Positions 33,711 to 46,400 are shown, counted from the first letter of the stretch. The stretch: 64,000 bases of DNA from Chinchilla lanigera (GCF_000276665.1 NW_004955470.1:2536260-2600259), one strand, 5' to 3'. Numbers and translations: made by a program. Notes: generated from the sequence alone by a model not told the origin.

Positions 33711-33888
33711 ATTGAAGTGCTGGAGAGTGAACCCAGGGCCTTTGCACTGAGCTATATCCCTAGCCCTCTTTATTTTTTATTTTGAGGCAAAGTCTTGTTA
33801 GGTTTCCTAGGCTGAACATGAATTGGCAATTCTCCTGCCTCAGCCTCTCGAGTGCTGGAATTATAGGCATGCAGATTACTCCTGGCTT
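33711..33888 (-). mobile_element. B1-dID dimeric SINE, antisense
   Basis: Reversed ID half (GTGCTGGAGAGTGAACCCAG, CACTGAGCTATATCCCTAGC) joined to a reversed B1 half (GAGGCAAAGTCTTGTTAGGT, CTGCCTCAGCCTCTCGAGTG, GGAATTATAGGCATGC). Confidence 0.85.
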
Positions 33889-33949
33889 AAATTTAGATCT
33901 TTAAGCTTCTTCAGTCCTGGAAATCAATATGCAGCTGAACACAATGCCA

Positions 33950-34400
33950 ACAAGTAAAAGCAGGAGAAATGGGGCAAAGAAAGTTTTATTATTACAGTAG
34001 CTAAGAACAGCGCAGGGGGTAGTTCCCAAAGCAGCGTCTCCTGAATGAAGAAAGCATGGGGCATTTATCAGGAAAATTTGTACATATTCTTACAGGAAAG
34101 ACTTTACATCACGATATGTAGAGATGGCACATGCCTGAGTATGCTCAATCCAAAGTCATGCTTCTTTATTCACTTAATGTTCAAAAAATGGTGGCCCCAA
34201 ATGCCTCTGGATGAATTTAGTAGTATAGTGAGCAGAGTTTACTCCAGGTCACCTAAAAGGGGTAGATCAGAATGACCTGGTGATTTTTTAATAGGTTCTT
34301 TCTAAGCTTCTCTGGAGGGCCTTACCTGAAACTAAAAAACAACTTTGAAGGGCCATTGATAGTCATTTTAAGGGGCAGCAGCAGTTGCCTTCAGGCATAG
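33950..34400 (-). mobile_element. Possible ERV-type LTR fragment, antisense
   Basis: GGGCAAAGAAAGTTTTATTA reads on the minus strand as AATAAAACTTTCTTTGCCCC, like the R-U5 boundary of a retroviral LTR. The remaining sequence is consistent with non-coding retroviral DNA but no family was recognised. Confidence 0.3.
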
Positions 34401-34869
34401 GTGCACCTTGAAAACACCTGGCCAGAAGCTGACAAATGTGCTATAGAGGGGGCTTCCAAGTCACCTATGGAAGATAGAAGCTCAGAGAGGGGACAACTGG
34501 CCAAGACTGTGGTGAGTTCTCCGTGGCCAGGCCTACACCCAGCTCTGGGTGCACAGTTCCGCCTCCAGTCCTGTCACACCGCTGCACCTCCCGGCTCCTG
34601 CCAGCCCTCTCCCCTCCTCAGGTGCCTCCCCACAGGAAATGGAACAGAGTTAGAGAGCTACATCCAGAAGATGGTTTCCCAGGGCTTGTGGTTGCAGGCC
34701 TTTGAGTGGGTCCTCTCCTGCTGCTGGGGAGTCTTACAGTCAGAAGTTGGGGGAGGAGTGAAAGCTTGGTGGTAGGACATCCACCCCCATGTCCTCTGAG
34801 ATGTAACACAGGTTCAGATGTCACCACATGTTCAGCAGAGCTGTCTGACACCTGCAAACGCAGCCTGGA
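34401..34869. other. Unique DNA, no feature recognised
   Basis: No recognised exon or repeat. Confidence 0.4.
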
Positions 34870-35045
34870 AGCTCTTAGGTTTTATTGTTATTTAGTTCTT
34901 ATACAACTTGTAGTTCCTATTTTAACAGAGGGGCACTGGAGACTTAGAAAAGTTGAGTAATTTGCCCCGGGTTGGTGAGAGGCGCATGCAGAATGCTGAG
35001 CCGGGTCTGTCTGATCCTGATTCTCTTGTCTTTGGCCACCATGCT
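34870..35045 (-). repeat. MIR SINE fossil, antisense
   Basis: ACAGAGGGGCACTGGAGACT, AAAAGTTGAGTAATTTGCCC and CTGAGCCGGGTCTGTCTGAT follow the reversed MIR order. Confidence 0.7.
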
Positions 35046-35264
35046 TACTGCTTGCTCAGTTCTGAATAGAGGGAAGGAGTGTCCTTTGTGGATCAGAGTT
35101 TGCAGAGGTCAGAAGGAGGATTTTAGAATAAAGCTATTCGCTAGGAGAGAAAATGGGGCGGGAATGGACCCTCACCAGTTCTAGTATGTCCGGCTCTGGA
35201 CCTCCATAAGACGGGAAGGACTGTGGGTATGAAGGAAGGGGCTTAGATTCTAGAATTGGAAAAA

Positions 35265-35460
35265 CCTGCATTTAAAACCAGACATCGCAATGAATGCTGG
35301 GAGCTTGGGCAAGTTGTCAGACCCTTCTACACTTCCACTTCCACATCTGTAAAAGGATTAATAATGGTCTCTCCCTTGGGTTGTGGGTGGGTACAATGAG
35401 ACAATACCAGGTTCACAATGTGTGCTTAGTAAGTGCTGGCTGCTGTTCCTATTCGTTATT
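35265..35460 (+). repeat. MIR SINE fossil, sense
   Basis: GAGCTTGGGCAAGTTGTCAG, CACATCTGTAAAAGGATTAA, GGGTACAATGAGACAATACC and GTGTGCTTAGTAAGTGCTGG follow the MIR order to its 3' end. Confidence 0.8.
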
Positions 35461-35929
35461 GTTCTGGAAAGTGGGAGGTTCCATGACAGAAAGTTCACCC
35501 AAGTGGAAGGACAACAATGCCTTATGGAGCATAGACAGCCCAGAATGGTCCAGTCTGCTGCTTTCCCCAGGAGTGGGGTGACTCGGAGAACTCAGTGCCC
35601 GTAGGAGGGTATTTGCAGGGACCTGGCTTCCTGCATAGCGGTACTGAGTGACCTGTAGGGCCCATCCAACCTTCAGAGCTCACCTTGAGACTTGCTACAG
35701 TAGTAGCAGTGGCTCCAGCAACGGAGGGAGAGGCAGCTTCCCTTGGCTCTCGGCCACTCCAGCTGTCATCTCTGGGAACCTGTTTATCTGGCCCAGAGGG
35801 AAGTGGATGATTGAGAAAGGTGAAAGGAGGACTGGGCTTCACAAACAGTGACCTGCTAGCCCCAGACAGCAGGCCAGGGGCAGCATCTTCCGGGGCTGCG
35901 GTGCCCTGCACACGCACGGCGCCAATGAG
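35461..35929. other. Unique DNA, no feature recognised
   Basis: No recognised exon or repeat. Confidence 0.4.
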
Positions 35930-36080
35930 GGGCAGTTTGCAAACTTATTATAAACAGATTACATTTCTCATCCTAATGTGGCTTTTGGCTACCTGCCCGT
36001 AAATTTAGCCTCCAGGAAAGAAACAATTGTTCGAGGCGAGCGTTCTGTGTTTTTACTTTCCATACATTACGGAGGGCTTC
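35930..36080. promoter_or_regulatory. Candidate conserved non-coding element
   Basis: Short repeat-free, AT-rich island (TTATTATAAACAGATTACAT, CCTAATGTGGC, AAACAATTGTTCG) between GC-richer unique DNA. The AACAATTGTT palindrome resembles a SOX-type composite. No alignment evidence. Confidence 0.25.
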
Positions 36081-37149
36081 CTCCAGTTCCCCTTAACCCC
36101 AGTGCATTCTCTCTCTTTTCCTCCTTTCACAAAGCCCTCCCACATCTGTGCTTAACCAGAAATCCTGCAAGCTGCTCTTCCTGCTCAGCCTTGCCCAACA
36201 GAATCCCTTCCTTCTGCGCCAAAGGAGACGGCACAAAGCAAATGCACCCTAGCAGGAACAACCAACTGGCCAGACAACGTCTCCACCGGAGGAACCAGCC
36301 TGCTTCCACTCTGCACACCCGGGTGTTTGGTCTTGCATAATGGACAGCTGCTTTCTCCTCATTTTTCCTTGTCCAGAAGTCAGAGGAATGGACTAATTCC
36401 AGAAAGGGTGCTAGGCAGACTTGGAGAGGATGTGGGCAGTTGTAGAGGACGCTCTTGTTTGCCTGGTGTTCACGGGTGCCGGATGCACGTGTGCACACTG
36501 TCACCCACAGGTATGCACACTCATTTGTGCATTCATGCACACGCAAAACGCAGCACACAAACGGACACATAGGCATTGTTTCGGGTCTCTCACTCAGCAT
36601 TTGTTAGCTAAAGATGAGCTGTCTTCAAAAAGTCTGGTGACCATGGCTGTCCATGTGGCTTCAGGAGGGACCAGTCCTCTGCTCAGGCCTCCTGGCCGCC
36701 CTATTTGTGTCAGGACCTCAAGAAACACCAAGAGCGGACATGCAAACAGTGACCTGCTAGTTGCAGGGCAGAGGGGCCAGGAGCCCGCAGCCTGTGCCCA
36801 GGGACAAGGGGAACTCGCTGGTAATATCCCCAGGCAGCAGGCCAGGTCCGAGAGCCAAGCTGTCACCTCCGCAGAGTGACAGCTGGGAGCTGGCTGGGCC
36901 AACCCGTCTGCAAAGCCAGAAACGAGTCTGTTCTCCACTGTGGACCTCTGATGCAGGATCCAAAGCAGGAGTGCCAAGCCCGGCCCACTTGAGGCTTGGC
37001 ACAAGGCGGTCACCCACAGCTGTTTGCTGATCCAAAAAGCAGGCTCAGGCCAGAAGCTGGAGTGCGGTGACACTGACAGACACAAAGCCACAGTGCACTT
37101 GTGTCTCTGGCAGACCCTCGGGGGCCACCGTGGGCTCACCCCGCCCCCA
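36081..37149. other. Unique DNA, no feature recognised
   Basis: A 181-codon minus-strand frame (36594-37139) starts from a non-ATG codon, lacks splice context and resembles no family. Nothing else is seen. Confidence 0.4.
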
Positions 37150-37345
37150 GGCCTGGCACCTGTTTATTTTTAATTGGGATGGGGGAAAGAAGGGTAAATT
37201 GTGAGGTTTTATTTAAACCTGCATTGAGGAGACGTAAAATGAGGTGACCGGGAGTTGTGAAAAGGTCCCCGGTCATAAACGCCTTCACCATCAATTAACA
37301 CCTCTGAATTCCTGAGCCTGGCCAGCAACTGTAATGCTTTGGTTA
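37150..37345. promoter_or_regulatory. Candidate conserved non-coding element
   Basis: Repeat-free stretch with TTTTTAATTGGG, GGTTTTATTTAAACC, CGGTCATAAACG and CATCAATTAACACC, homeodomain- and HOX/CDX-like cores in a small space. Inference only. Confidence 0.3.
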
Positions 37346-37679
37346 TTTAAAATTTCACACCAGCTTCTCTCTGCCTCTCCACAAGAGGATCTGGAGAAGC
37401 TACACAATGTATTACCAGTGTGTACTTCTGAATACAGCTAGATGAAGCCCTCAAGCTGGCCCCAGATGTGAGGCGGTGCTCCCGAGGAACACGGACATGG
37501 CCCCACATCAAGGACAGCTGAGGCCGAGCAGGACCTCCTCCGCTGTCCCCACCCCTTGGACTCTGGCCAAGAAACGTATCTGGCCAGAAGATAAAGAGGA
37601 TGGCGTCTGACTGGGTACTCAGCCGCCAGCCTGCTGTATCTGACTGTCCCTGGGATGAACAAAGGACACAGGTTTTAGG

Positions 37680-38610
37680 TTTTATATTTTTAAATGTATT
37701 TTTAATAGATAACCTTTGCATACAGCCAAAAAAGTAAAAGACCCAAACCAGTGTGCGGAGAAAGGTCTTCTACCTCCTGCCTCTGTCCCCCAGAAATCCT
37801 GTCTCCTTCCTAGAAGCAACCGCGGCTCTCCGGTTCCTTGGGATCTTACGGGATTGTTCTCAGCACACACAGCTGGGGCACTTGGTTTTGTTACACAAAG
37901 GGCAGCACACCGCCCCACTGTTTATTTAGCCAGTTGCAGACTGTTAGACATTTGGGTTGTGTTTAGTCTTCGGTGAATACAAGCGATGCTGCCTAAATAG
38001 CCTTGTGGGTGCACGCGGCTCACACCTGCATGCGACTATCTGTAGGTGAATTCACAGCGACTGAATTCCCAAGTGGAGCAGTAAGTGTGTTTGCAGTTTT
38101 GATAGATATTGCCGATCCATCCTCCACAGCTTGCAAGATTAAAAATGGTACCTTGACATAGATTTCAACTGCATTTCTCTTCGAGTGAATGACATTGGCC
38201 ATCTCTTCAAATGCTTAAGGGCTGTGATGAGATAAGCCCTGGATATTCTACATTAAGGATATTTGTACCCTGTCTGAGGTATCAATTTAAAATAGATTTT
38301 TTTCTTCCAATTTTGCGTTCGCCTTTTGTGTTTGCTTATGGTAGGTGTGGCCATGCAAACAAACTGGATTTTGTTTCTGTTTGTTTATTTTTCTTTCTGT
38401 TTTGTCTCAGGGTCTCACTGTCTGGTTCAGGCTGGCCTTGAACTTGCGGCAGTCCTCCTGCCTCAGCCTCTTGAGGGTTTGTATTACTGGTGTGTGCCAC
38501 TATGCCCTGCTCACCAACTTGATTTTTTTAATGTAGTTATTTTCATCGTTTTCCCTTTTTACTTTTCTGTGTTACATTTATACATATGAAAATATTCCTC
38601 ACTTTGAAAT
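37680..38610 (-). mobile_element. L1 LINE 3' remnant, antisense
   Basis: Reversed L1 ORF2/3' wording: TTAGCCAGTTGCAGACTG, ACATTTGGGTTGTGTTTAG, then TTTTGATAGATATTGCCGAT and GCATTTCTCTTCGAGTGAAT. Interrupted by a B1 at 38373-38515. Confidence 0.75.
38373..38515 (-). mobile_element. B1 SINE, antisense, with 11-bp TSD
   Basis: TCAGGGTCTCACTGTCTGGT, CAGGCTGGCCTTGAACTTGC, CTGCCTCAGCCTCTTGAGGG. It is flanked by AACTGGATTTT (38362-38372) and AACTTGATTTT (38516-38526), one mismatch. Confidence 0.88.
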
Positions 38611-38955
38611 GAAAAAAAAAAATCATTATTTTGTTTGAGTATTTTTATGGCTTCTCTTTTTTACATTTAAATATTTGCTCTATGTGGAGTGTATTTGGCT
38701 CTTAGAATGTGCAGTTTGGAGCATACTTTATTTTTTTTTCCCTCCATATTATTTACCAAATGTTCCATGTGTCCACAATGATGTGAAATGTCACCTTTAT
38801 CCTATCACAAAGTCTGGCCTGTACCTGTCCTCCTGTAGGCTTCCTGCTCTGGGGAGTAGCCATGTTTTTAAAAGAATGATGTATCTTGCTATGTAGGCTC
38901 AGAACCCCCGACCAGGAGTCAGCCCCAGTGGCCTTCTCATTTATGGTTTACATAC

Positions 38956-39290
38956 TGTTTAGTCACTTTCTCGTCCCTGAGACGCCATACCTGATACCCA
39001 CAGGTTAAGGGAGGAGAGGTTTATTTCAGCTCACATTTCAGGTCATTGAGGGCCCGCTCCAAGGCAGGACAGCACGGCCCCAGGACATGATGGAGGAGCA
39101 GCTACTCATGCCATGGTAGACAGGAAGGAGAGGCAAGGGAGGAGCTGGGCAGGAAGATATAACCTTCCCGGGTCACACCACAGTGGCCCGCCTCTTCCGG
39201 CCAGGCCTTGCCTACCAACAGCAAGTCTACCGTAATGGCCTCATAATTGCATTGCTCTCCAAAGGTCCTGCCTATGATCACATGAAGCTT
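38956..39290 (-). mobile_element. MaLR-type LTR fossil (MT-like), antisense
   Basis: TGTTTAGTCACTTTCTCG, GACGCCATACCTGATACCCA, GGAGAGGTTTATTTCAGCTC and GGCCCGCTCCAAGGCAGGAC, the same layout as at 4545 and 62970. Confidence 0.75.
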
Positions 39291-40469
39291 TAGAGGGACA
39301 CTTCGATGGAAACGCCAACACAGAGAAAAGTGCTTCTTTCTCACTTTAGAAAACATGACCTTTTCTGTTTGCTGAGCTTTCTGTTCTGTCCCACTTGAAC
39401 TTTCCTCCACTCACCCCACCTGGTCACCTACATGCAGGTCCCGGTGAAAACACTACTCTCTTTCTAGAAACAGTCAAGAGATTTCAGCTGGGAGGAAAAC
39501 AACCTAAGTCAGAAGTGGGGAAAGAAGGAAGGGAGGGGGAGAAGGAGGCGAGAAAGAAAACCCAAATCCCACGCAGAATGGAAGACCTCTCCACGAGCCC
39601 CCAGAAGTGGTCGGGTCTGCTCTTGGGTGGGCCTCGTTGAGGGCCCAGTGTGGCCCCAATCTCTCCAGACACTGTGATTTCCTGCTAGAGGGTCCTGTCC
39701 TTCAGAGACAGGCAATGAGCTATTGTGAAGGACAAAATTAAGATACCCGCTGACCCGACATCTATCAAGTATGTGCAGACAGGTGTCATAGACCCCGAGG
39801 AGCCCTATCTCTACCAGGCCACACATAACCATTTCCTCCAACTGTTTAGGGTCATAGGAGGTGTCCAGCAGTGTAAACACGCCAGCTGCCATTCTCAGCA
39901 CATACTAGAGGAGTGTTTGCTTTTGGGGGGAATTTGTTTGTTATCAATACTGTTTTCCAAATTCTTTTGTCCTTATTTTTTTTATTAAAAAAAAAAACAC
40001 TTTATAAGCCCATCACTAGAGATAGCTACTAGAAATAAAGAAACCAAAATGTGATTTTCCATGTATAAAAAATTATATGTGTATTTTCCTTTACAAAAAA
40101 AAATATTGGGATTACAGCATCCATAGCAGTTTTCATTAGGAAATAATCTTTTGCAGTGTATTTACTGTCTAAATACATCATGGTTTGTTTGACTGTGTCT
40201 TGATGGCTTGCTTCTACTTACATAAAAAGCCCTTCAAGTGTCACCCCTAGGTTGGAATAAGCCCAGCCCAGCCTCCTGCAGCACTGTGAGCTAGAGTGAT
40301 GATTGTATTTCATTTATGGGAAAGGACCCTGATGGTGCAAAAGGCTGACTAAATGTCAATACTTGAAGATACACCCTCAGAGACCAGTGTGCAGTCAACC
40401 CTGGGAGGCTTCACAGCCACACCACTGGCCCTGGCCCTCGCCCCTTGTATATGTACCTTTCTTAGTCAT
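39291..40469. other. Unique DNA, no feature recognised
   Basis: Includes a purine-rich patch near 39510-39560. No named repeat or exon. Confidence 0.4.
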
Positions 40470-40850
40470 CACTGTGGTTTGGATGAAGCCAAAGAGTGAC
40501 ATGTTAGAAACTCAGGCCTCAGTGGGGCTGTATTAAGGTGGTGGAACCTTTAAAAGGTGGGGCCTGCTGAGAGACAATCAGGTCACAGGGCACCACCCTC
40601 ACAAATGAATTTGTGTTTTCTCATGAGAGTGGGTCAGGTCTCCTGGGAATGGATTAATTCCCACAAAAAATGGGTTGCTGCAGTGAACCTGGCCTCTTCC
40701 TTGAAGCCCTCTTGGGCCTCCTTGCAGAGCCAAACAGATGCCAGTGCCGCACTCTTCAGCCTCCAGAACTGTGAACTAAATAAATCTCCTGTCTTTATAA
40801 AGTTCCCAGCCTCAGGTGTTCTGTTATAATAGCACAAAATAAACCATGAA
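40470..40850 (+). mobile_element. MaLR-type LTR fossil (MST-like), sense
   Basis: TGTGGTTTGGATGAAGCC, GGTGGTGGAACCTTTAAAAG, GTGGGGCCTGCTGAGAGACA, GGAATGGATTAATTCCCAC, CTTCAGCCTCCAGAACTGTG and AACTAAATAAATCTCC form the full order of a sense MST/MLT LTR including its AATAAA. Confidence 0.85.
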
Positions 40851-40859
40851 AGTCATTCT

Positions 40860-41230
40860 GAAAGAGAAGTATTATCTTACTGTTTCTATTTGTGTTACTT
40901 TGGTTGTATGTGAGTTTGAGTCTTTCTATTTTTTATAGATCCTTTGCATTTATTTATGATTATTATAGCTTTTGCCCATTTTCCTGTTCTTGTCCTATGT
41001 ATAGAACCCCATATGTGTATGGGTATATAATTAGGTGACTACCATTCCTCAGGTGGGGTTTCTTTATATTTTTTGCCTTTTAATTTTTTATGGTGATTTA
41101 GGATTCAGAAATTTTGGATATTTTTATGCCTACTAATGTTTTTCTCTGTAATTATTCCCATTATTTTTATGCTTAGGAAGTTTGCATTCCCCTAGGTACA
41201 GATAAGTGTTTATTCATATTTTAGCTGTGC
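40860..41230 (-). mobile_element. L1 LINE fragment, antisense
   Basis: CTTTTGCCCATTTTCCTGTT and TTTGCCTTTTAATTTTTTAT GGTG wording matches reversed L1 ORF2 3' sequence. Diverged. Confidence 0.6.
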
Positions 41231-41584
41231 AGTGTGATCAGTTTTACATTTGATTCCTTACTCTATGAAGAAGTTATTGTTAATTTCCCTCTCAAGAGGT
41301 TTGTGCAAAAGTACTGGAACAAGCTTGTGTGTGATAGCTACACCTGTTACCAGTTCTATTAAACCTGTTATCTGGATGAGTTCCTATCTCATTATCCAAT
41401 TACCAGGTGTGTCATACCTGGTATGTGGATTCCGCTCTGTAAGGAACACGCCCAGCAAGTATTACACACGCACCCATACAAACCAAAGCCACACGGGCTC
41501 TTAGCATTCACATCCCATTACTGAACAGCGTTAAGCCCATGGCAATGAAAACAAGAAGATTTTCTTTTGTTCTGGAGCTGTAGA

Positions 41585-41616
41585 CTTTTAGAGAAAACAT
41601 CTTTTAGAGAAAACAT
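41585..41616. repeat. 16-bp tandem duplication
   Basis: CTTTTAGAGAAAACAT occurs twice in immediate succession. Confidence 0.9.
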
Positions 41617-41774
41617 CTCTCCATAAAGCCTGCCAGTTGTTCTAATTTTCATGAACATTTCCACATAACTCTAGCCATTGAGGAGGCAGTGTTTGGTGCC
41701 TGGTTTTTCATCTTGCAGCATAATTTCCCTTGTATATGCCCAGGCACCTGCAAAACCTCATTGATCTTTACTTC

Positions 41775-42059
41775 TCAGGCTTCAGAACTGTTGTAGTCCA
41801 CAGGCCACTCTGGTTCCTTAGCTCTCTTACGTGTTACTGTTGGGTATCTAGGCTCCTCCCAAATCTTATTTTCACATAGGCAACTACCCCAATAGCCGTG
41901 TTCTGCCTGGCATGTTTTCTCTGCTGCATTTTTAATTACTGGTGTTTTTCTTGAGCTTTGTTCAAGTTGGCTCTTTATTGATGTTGCTGTTGGTTGGGGC
42001 CTCCTAGTCCACTTGTTGAAATGAGTTTGAGTCTTTTGAGATCTGGTGATCCATGACAC
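41775..42059 (-). pseudogene. Unrecognised 94-codon frame, possible processed-pseudogene fragment
   Basis: The minus strand holds a clean 94-codon frame with protein-like composition (Lys, Glu, Arg and Asn spread evenly, plus KTPVIKNAAEKTCQAEHG and VTRKRAKEPEWPVDYNSSEA). It is followed by A-rich, UTR-like sequence and starts from a non-ATG codon. It is not in a recognised repeat. I do not recognise the protein. It may be a retrocopy fragment, a piece of an ancient element, or chance. Confidence 0.2.
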
Positions 42060-42114
42060 TTATTGTCATTCTCGGCTTGTAATTACCCTTGCATTCAGTA
42101 TACAAACTGTTTGA

Positions 42115-42245
42115 ATCTTTGAGGTCTTTGAGAACCAAGCCTACATGTGAGGAAACTGAGGTTCAGATTGGTGGAGTGACTTGGCCAAAGTCACAAGACT
42201 GTACTGGAGACCTGAGGTGGGGATCTAGGTCTTGTGTCTCCAAAG
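42115..42245 (-). repeat. MIR SINE fossil, antisense
   Basis: GAGGAAACTGAGGTTCAGAT, GAGTGACTTGGCCAAAGTCA, CAAGACTGTACTGGAGACCT and GGGGATCTAGGTCTTGTGTC follow the reversed MIR order. Confidence 0.8.
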
Positions 42246-43340
42246 TCAGGGCACCTGGCAGAGATGGCCACGGCTAATGATAGCCAGAGCGCTGGCCTCC
42301 TGCCCAGCACCGCCCTGTGTGCATCACAAACTACAGCTCACTCAACAGTAACAATGGAGTATAACCACTCTGATTCCTGCCCTACCAGTGGTGTCAAAGG
42401 ACATCTCCAAGTCCACCTTCAGGGACACTACTAAGCTAGGGTGGTGGAAGACATGCCCCTGGGCATGGATCTAGGAATCCTCTTCACAAAACGTCAATTC
42501 ATCATTCCATTTGGGCATCATTTTCCAATTACTCAGGAATCCATCTTCTCTGATTTGCCTGATCCACATTCCTCCCTCTTGAAAGCAAGAATATCCACAA
42601 ACGCTTTGACCTCCACTTACCTGACTGTTCAGCGCTTGCCTGAGTCACCAGTTTAACCACCCATCCTAACAGACTGGTAGTTGTTTGAGCGTATGGAACC
42701 CATGTAGTACCCTGTGTTCTTTTTGAAGTCTTTCTCAGTCAACATGGCTAATAATTCCAGGATATTCCTTCGGGGATTTCCATCAAGCAATCTACCATCT
42801 TTACAAATTCTGAGAATGGGTCTCTTGCAGAACGGTGGGCTCCCCAGTTTAATGCTTGTCTGTGAGGTCTCTCAGGGGCCTTCCTCTTCCACCTGAGCTG
42901 CTGACTTGGACTCTCTGCACGTTCCGAACACAGCCTTCTCACGGCCCTGGGTTCTCTGTTTTTGACAAACATTTCTTTTAGTAGAAAAACAGTAAAGCTA
43001 AATTGCCATTGCATGGGCCTGGGTCCTTTTTATCAGACCTGAACATTTTAGCACTTTCTCCTTGTAAAGCCCTATCCCTTTCTTGATCTACATTTCGAAG
43101 AGCTTTGAAAATCCCTTCTGATGCTGAGGCCTTGTCTGTAGCCACATTCACTCCGGGCCTGAGCTTCCAGGTGTGGTTCTCACAGCTTCAGGCTCCTCTT
43201 GTGTATTTTCCCCAGTTCTGCATCTCCTTTGCATATCTTGGGGATGCATTTTTATAACTCAAAGACCATCAGGAATCACCCAGCCCAGCCACATTGGTTT
43301 TTCCTAAGTATTTCTTCTCTTTTTGTCCCTCACAGAAATT
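42246..43340. other. Unique DNA, no feature recognised
   Basis: No recognised exon or repeat. Confidence 0.4.
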
Positions 43341-43437
43341 TTTTGTTTTTTTTTTTTTTTCTGGTACCGGGAATCGAACTCACGACCTTGTGCTTGCCAG
43401 GCAAGCGCTGTGCCGCTGAGCTAAATCCCCAGCCCCT
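43341..43437 (-). mobile_element. ID SINE with 13-bp target-site duplication, antisense
   Basis: T-tail, GGTACCGGGAATCGAACTCA, TGCTTGCCAGGCAAGCGCTG and CTGAGCTAAATCCCCAGCCC. It is flanked by CCTCACAGAAATT at 43328-43340 and 43438-43450. Low divergence. Confidence 0.95.
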
Positions 43438-43450
43438 CCTCACAGAAATT

Positions 43451-46400
43451 ATTATTCAGGATTATCAACTATTATATAAGGAGAATTTGAGGTGACCCCC
43501 CCCCACCAAATCTCTTGTTTCACTTGAGCTTTGTGAGTACTAGTAGACTCGCTAGCCTCCATCCTCCAAGTTAATACTGTGTAGCACTAAGACCTCTGCC
43601 TCAGTTTCCACAAATCATTTTTCAGTATATCAATAGCATTTACCTCCTGGAGAGATTATAGGGATTGAGGAAAAGTGTTTGGTTGTGGTAAATATTAAAT
43701 TATGATCTACCTATTATTGCCAATCTTTGTAGCTACTTGTGCTAAAAAAACCAACTCAAACTGGCTTAAACACAAAAAAAGAATCTTTTGCTCAGAGAAT
43801 TTCCAAGGATTCCCATCAGGTGAAATGCAAAGGTCTAATTGAGTTTAGACACAGCTGGGCTCAGAGTTATACTGTTGTTCCCAGGACAACTGTGTCTCTT
43901 TCCATGGTGGTGAGAAAGTGGTGGCAGTCACAGCCCCCAGCAGGACACAGCCATGGTGAGGGGCGAGACCTCGAGTGTGGATCTGGCTCCTAACTCTGAG
44001 AACGGTGCTGTGCCCCACTCTGAACTCATCTGGTGGATGGGTTTCCGCGAGCAAAGGACCTCCTCCTTCTCTACTGAATGGCCTTGCTGACATCCACAAG
44101 GCACCTCCTGCAGCTAGACAGACCTCACTGGAATCAGGATGGATGACCTGAGCCTAGTGCACTCGTCCCAGTCTCTTACTCCCTCATTCATCTTGGCCTA
44201 GACATTCCTGACTTTGACTCCTTCCTCTGACACCCCCTGGACTCCTTCATATTCTCCACCTAGCTTGGTCTGGACAGCTGGTAATTAACAGACCTTGTCT
44301 TTACTCTTTGACCTTCACCTGCCTCCCAGCTGGGTTATCCACACCTGGCAACTGACCTTGGAGTCACCCCTCAATTCTGCCCTGCTGGCCTGCTATACCA
44401 GAATTTATATTTGCTTGCCATTTCCCTGAAAGAGACTCCTGGCCTTGTCTCATCACTCACTGAATGGGTGTGACACGTCTCTGTCACATACAGTTCCAGG
44501 CATGGCTTTCTCATTAGCCTGGAATCCACCACCTTGACATCCTTTTCCAGCTCCACTTCTACCACTGGGCACAGTCTTCACAGAATGGCAAATCTAAGTG
44601 AAATCTCTTCATGGGAGTAGAAGGGTGTCCCCAGTGTGGTCCACCATGTCCCCTCGCCTGCCCAAGAGCTGCGCTGAGCTGACTTGAGCTAAGCAGCCTG
44701 AGACGCAGCAACAGCAGCTCTGTTTCCCACAAGGGCTCTTGACGGTGGAGGACTCCTGTCCTGGGTTGAACCTGGTTCTCCAGCTGAGACTCTGGCTTCC
44801 CTGGTGACCCCAGGATCAGCTTCATGGCTTCCAGCACGTCCCCCTCTGAGCTGAGTCAGCAAGAGCGGTTTCTTCTTCTGTCAAGAACCTTAGCTGATAC
44901 TCTTGTGCCGTGCTACACCCTTTCTGACTCTGGATTTACTCGGGCTTTTTCCATTCCTCCCTCTGAAGTTGCCGTTGAAAGTCTCTCTGGTCACCCTGGC
45001 TGGTCTCCTGCAGCACGCTCTTCTCAGATGTTGGCCCGTACATTCTGTTTCCTGCCAGGACCCTGCTAGTCGGGAATGGATCTGGGCTTCGGTCCAGGAG
45101 ACAAAGTTCCCGGCTTTGACACCGTCCACATGCCCAGATGTTCCCTCCATAGACTTCCTCTCTCGTTTCTTTTCCAAAGTCACAAAACTTCAAGTGAAAA
45201 GAAGGAATGAAAACACCACCTGTAACACCAGTTCCTTCCATTTCCTCCCCCAAACTTCAAAGTAAATAGCAATACAGCGAGTTAGGACTCCAAGGCTCCT
45301 AGGCCAGCAGACCTAGAAGAAGCCTTGGAAACCATCGCAGGCTCTGCTGCAGTGCTGTTTCTGATCGTCTGGTTGTGGCTGGTTGGTCCATCAAGGCTGG
45401 GCCCAGGAGGAAAGTGCTGTGATTCCTGATGTCCCGTGCATGTCAGGTGAGAAAGCGACGGTGTTGTGAGCTGAGCCTTTTCCTCTAAACCGCCAACCTG
45501 CTCTGCAATTTTCTGAGTGAGGAGACAGGAGCACACATATACTGAGTTGTCTAAAACTACTAAGGAACCAGAAGAACCACAGCAGATTTGGAGAGAGAAT
45601 CCAGATTGTCAGTGACAATGACTTGTCTTTTGTGCTAGAATTCTGCCTCATCTGCGCACATGCAAGTCTACTTGCCGACTGCATACCTGCTTCCCTGTCT
45701 GTGATGTCCGTTCCATGTCAGCACCGCTGTGCACTACAGCAGGGGCTGGAAGGTCCCAGTGGGGCCTGAAGGACTTTGAGAGTCAGTTCCACTTCCCTAC
45801 AGCGAGAGGGTGGTGTACGGCCTGGCTGTGCTCGTCACAAGCACCAGGGATGGGAAGGCGCCCTGGAGTCTCATCCTCTGGTTTGGACTCTCTATCAGGA
45901 TACAGTTGGCAAAAAATCAGAAACTGCTGCCTCAAATAGGACATACTCTGTTTGATCCCAAGTGGGGAGAAAACGAATAGCAGAGTGAATCTCCCCTACA
46001 TGCTGGAAGTTGCCACCCTGAGACCAGAAGTGAGGTCCGAGTACAGAAGCACAGGGTTCATTGGTCCGGCTGCACAGAGCTGGGCATAAAGTATCTTCAC
46101 CCTTCCCCTGGGAGTCAGCACCTCACTTTAAAATCCATGCTGTTTGACCCTGAAGACCGGACAGAGCCTCTGCCCACACTGAAATGCACGCACAAAGTTA
46201 GAGGTTGCAGCAGGAGTAATCTCGCTGTGGGTGAGAACCCACAAGGGGCAGACGGCGCCAGGGCTCAACAGCTCCCGGAGCATCAGCCAGGGAGGGGGTC
46301 CCCATAACTTATGGGCCCCAAGGCCTGCTGCTTCTCGGGCAGGGAGTTCACAGGGATGGGGGCTGTTCTCAGCATCAGTCTTGGTGATGGGAGAACATCC

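Noticed and set aside
36594..37139. Minus-strand frame of 181 codons
   Set aside because: Non-ATG start, no domain, no splice context, and overlapping frames on both strands of the same GC-rich DNA.
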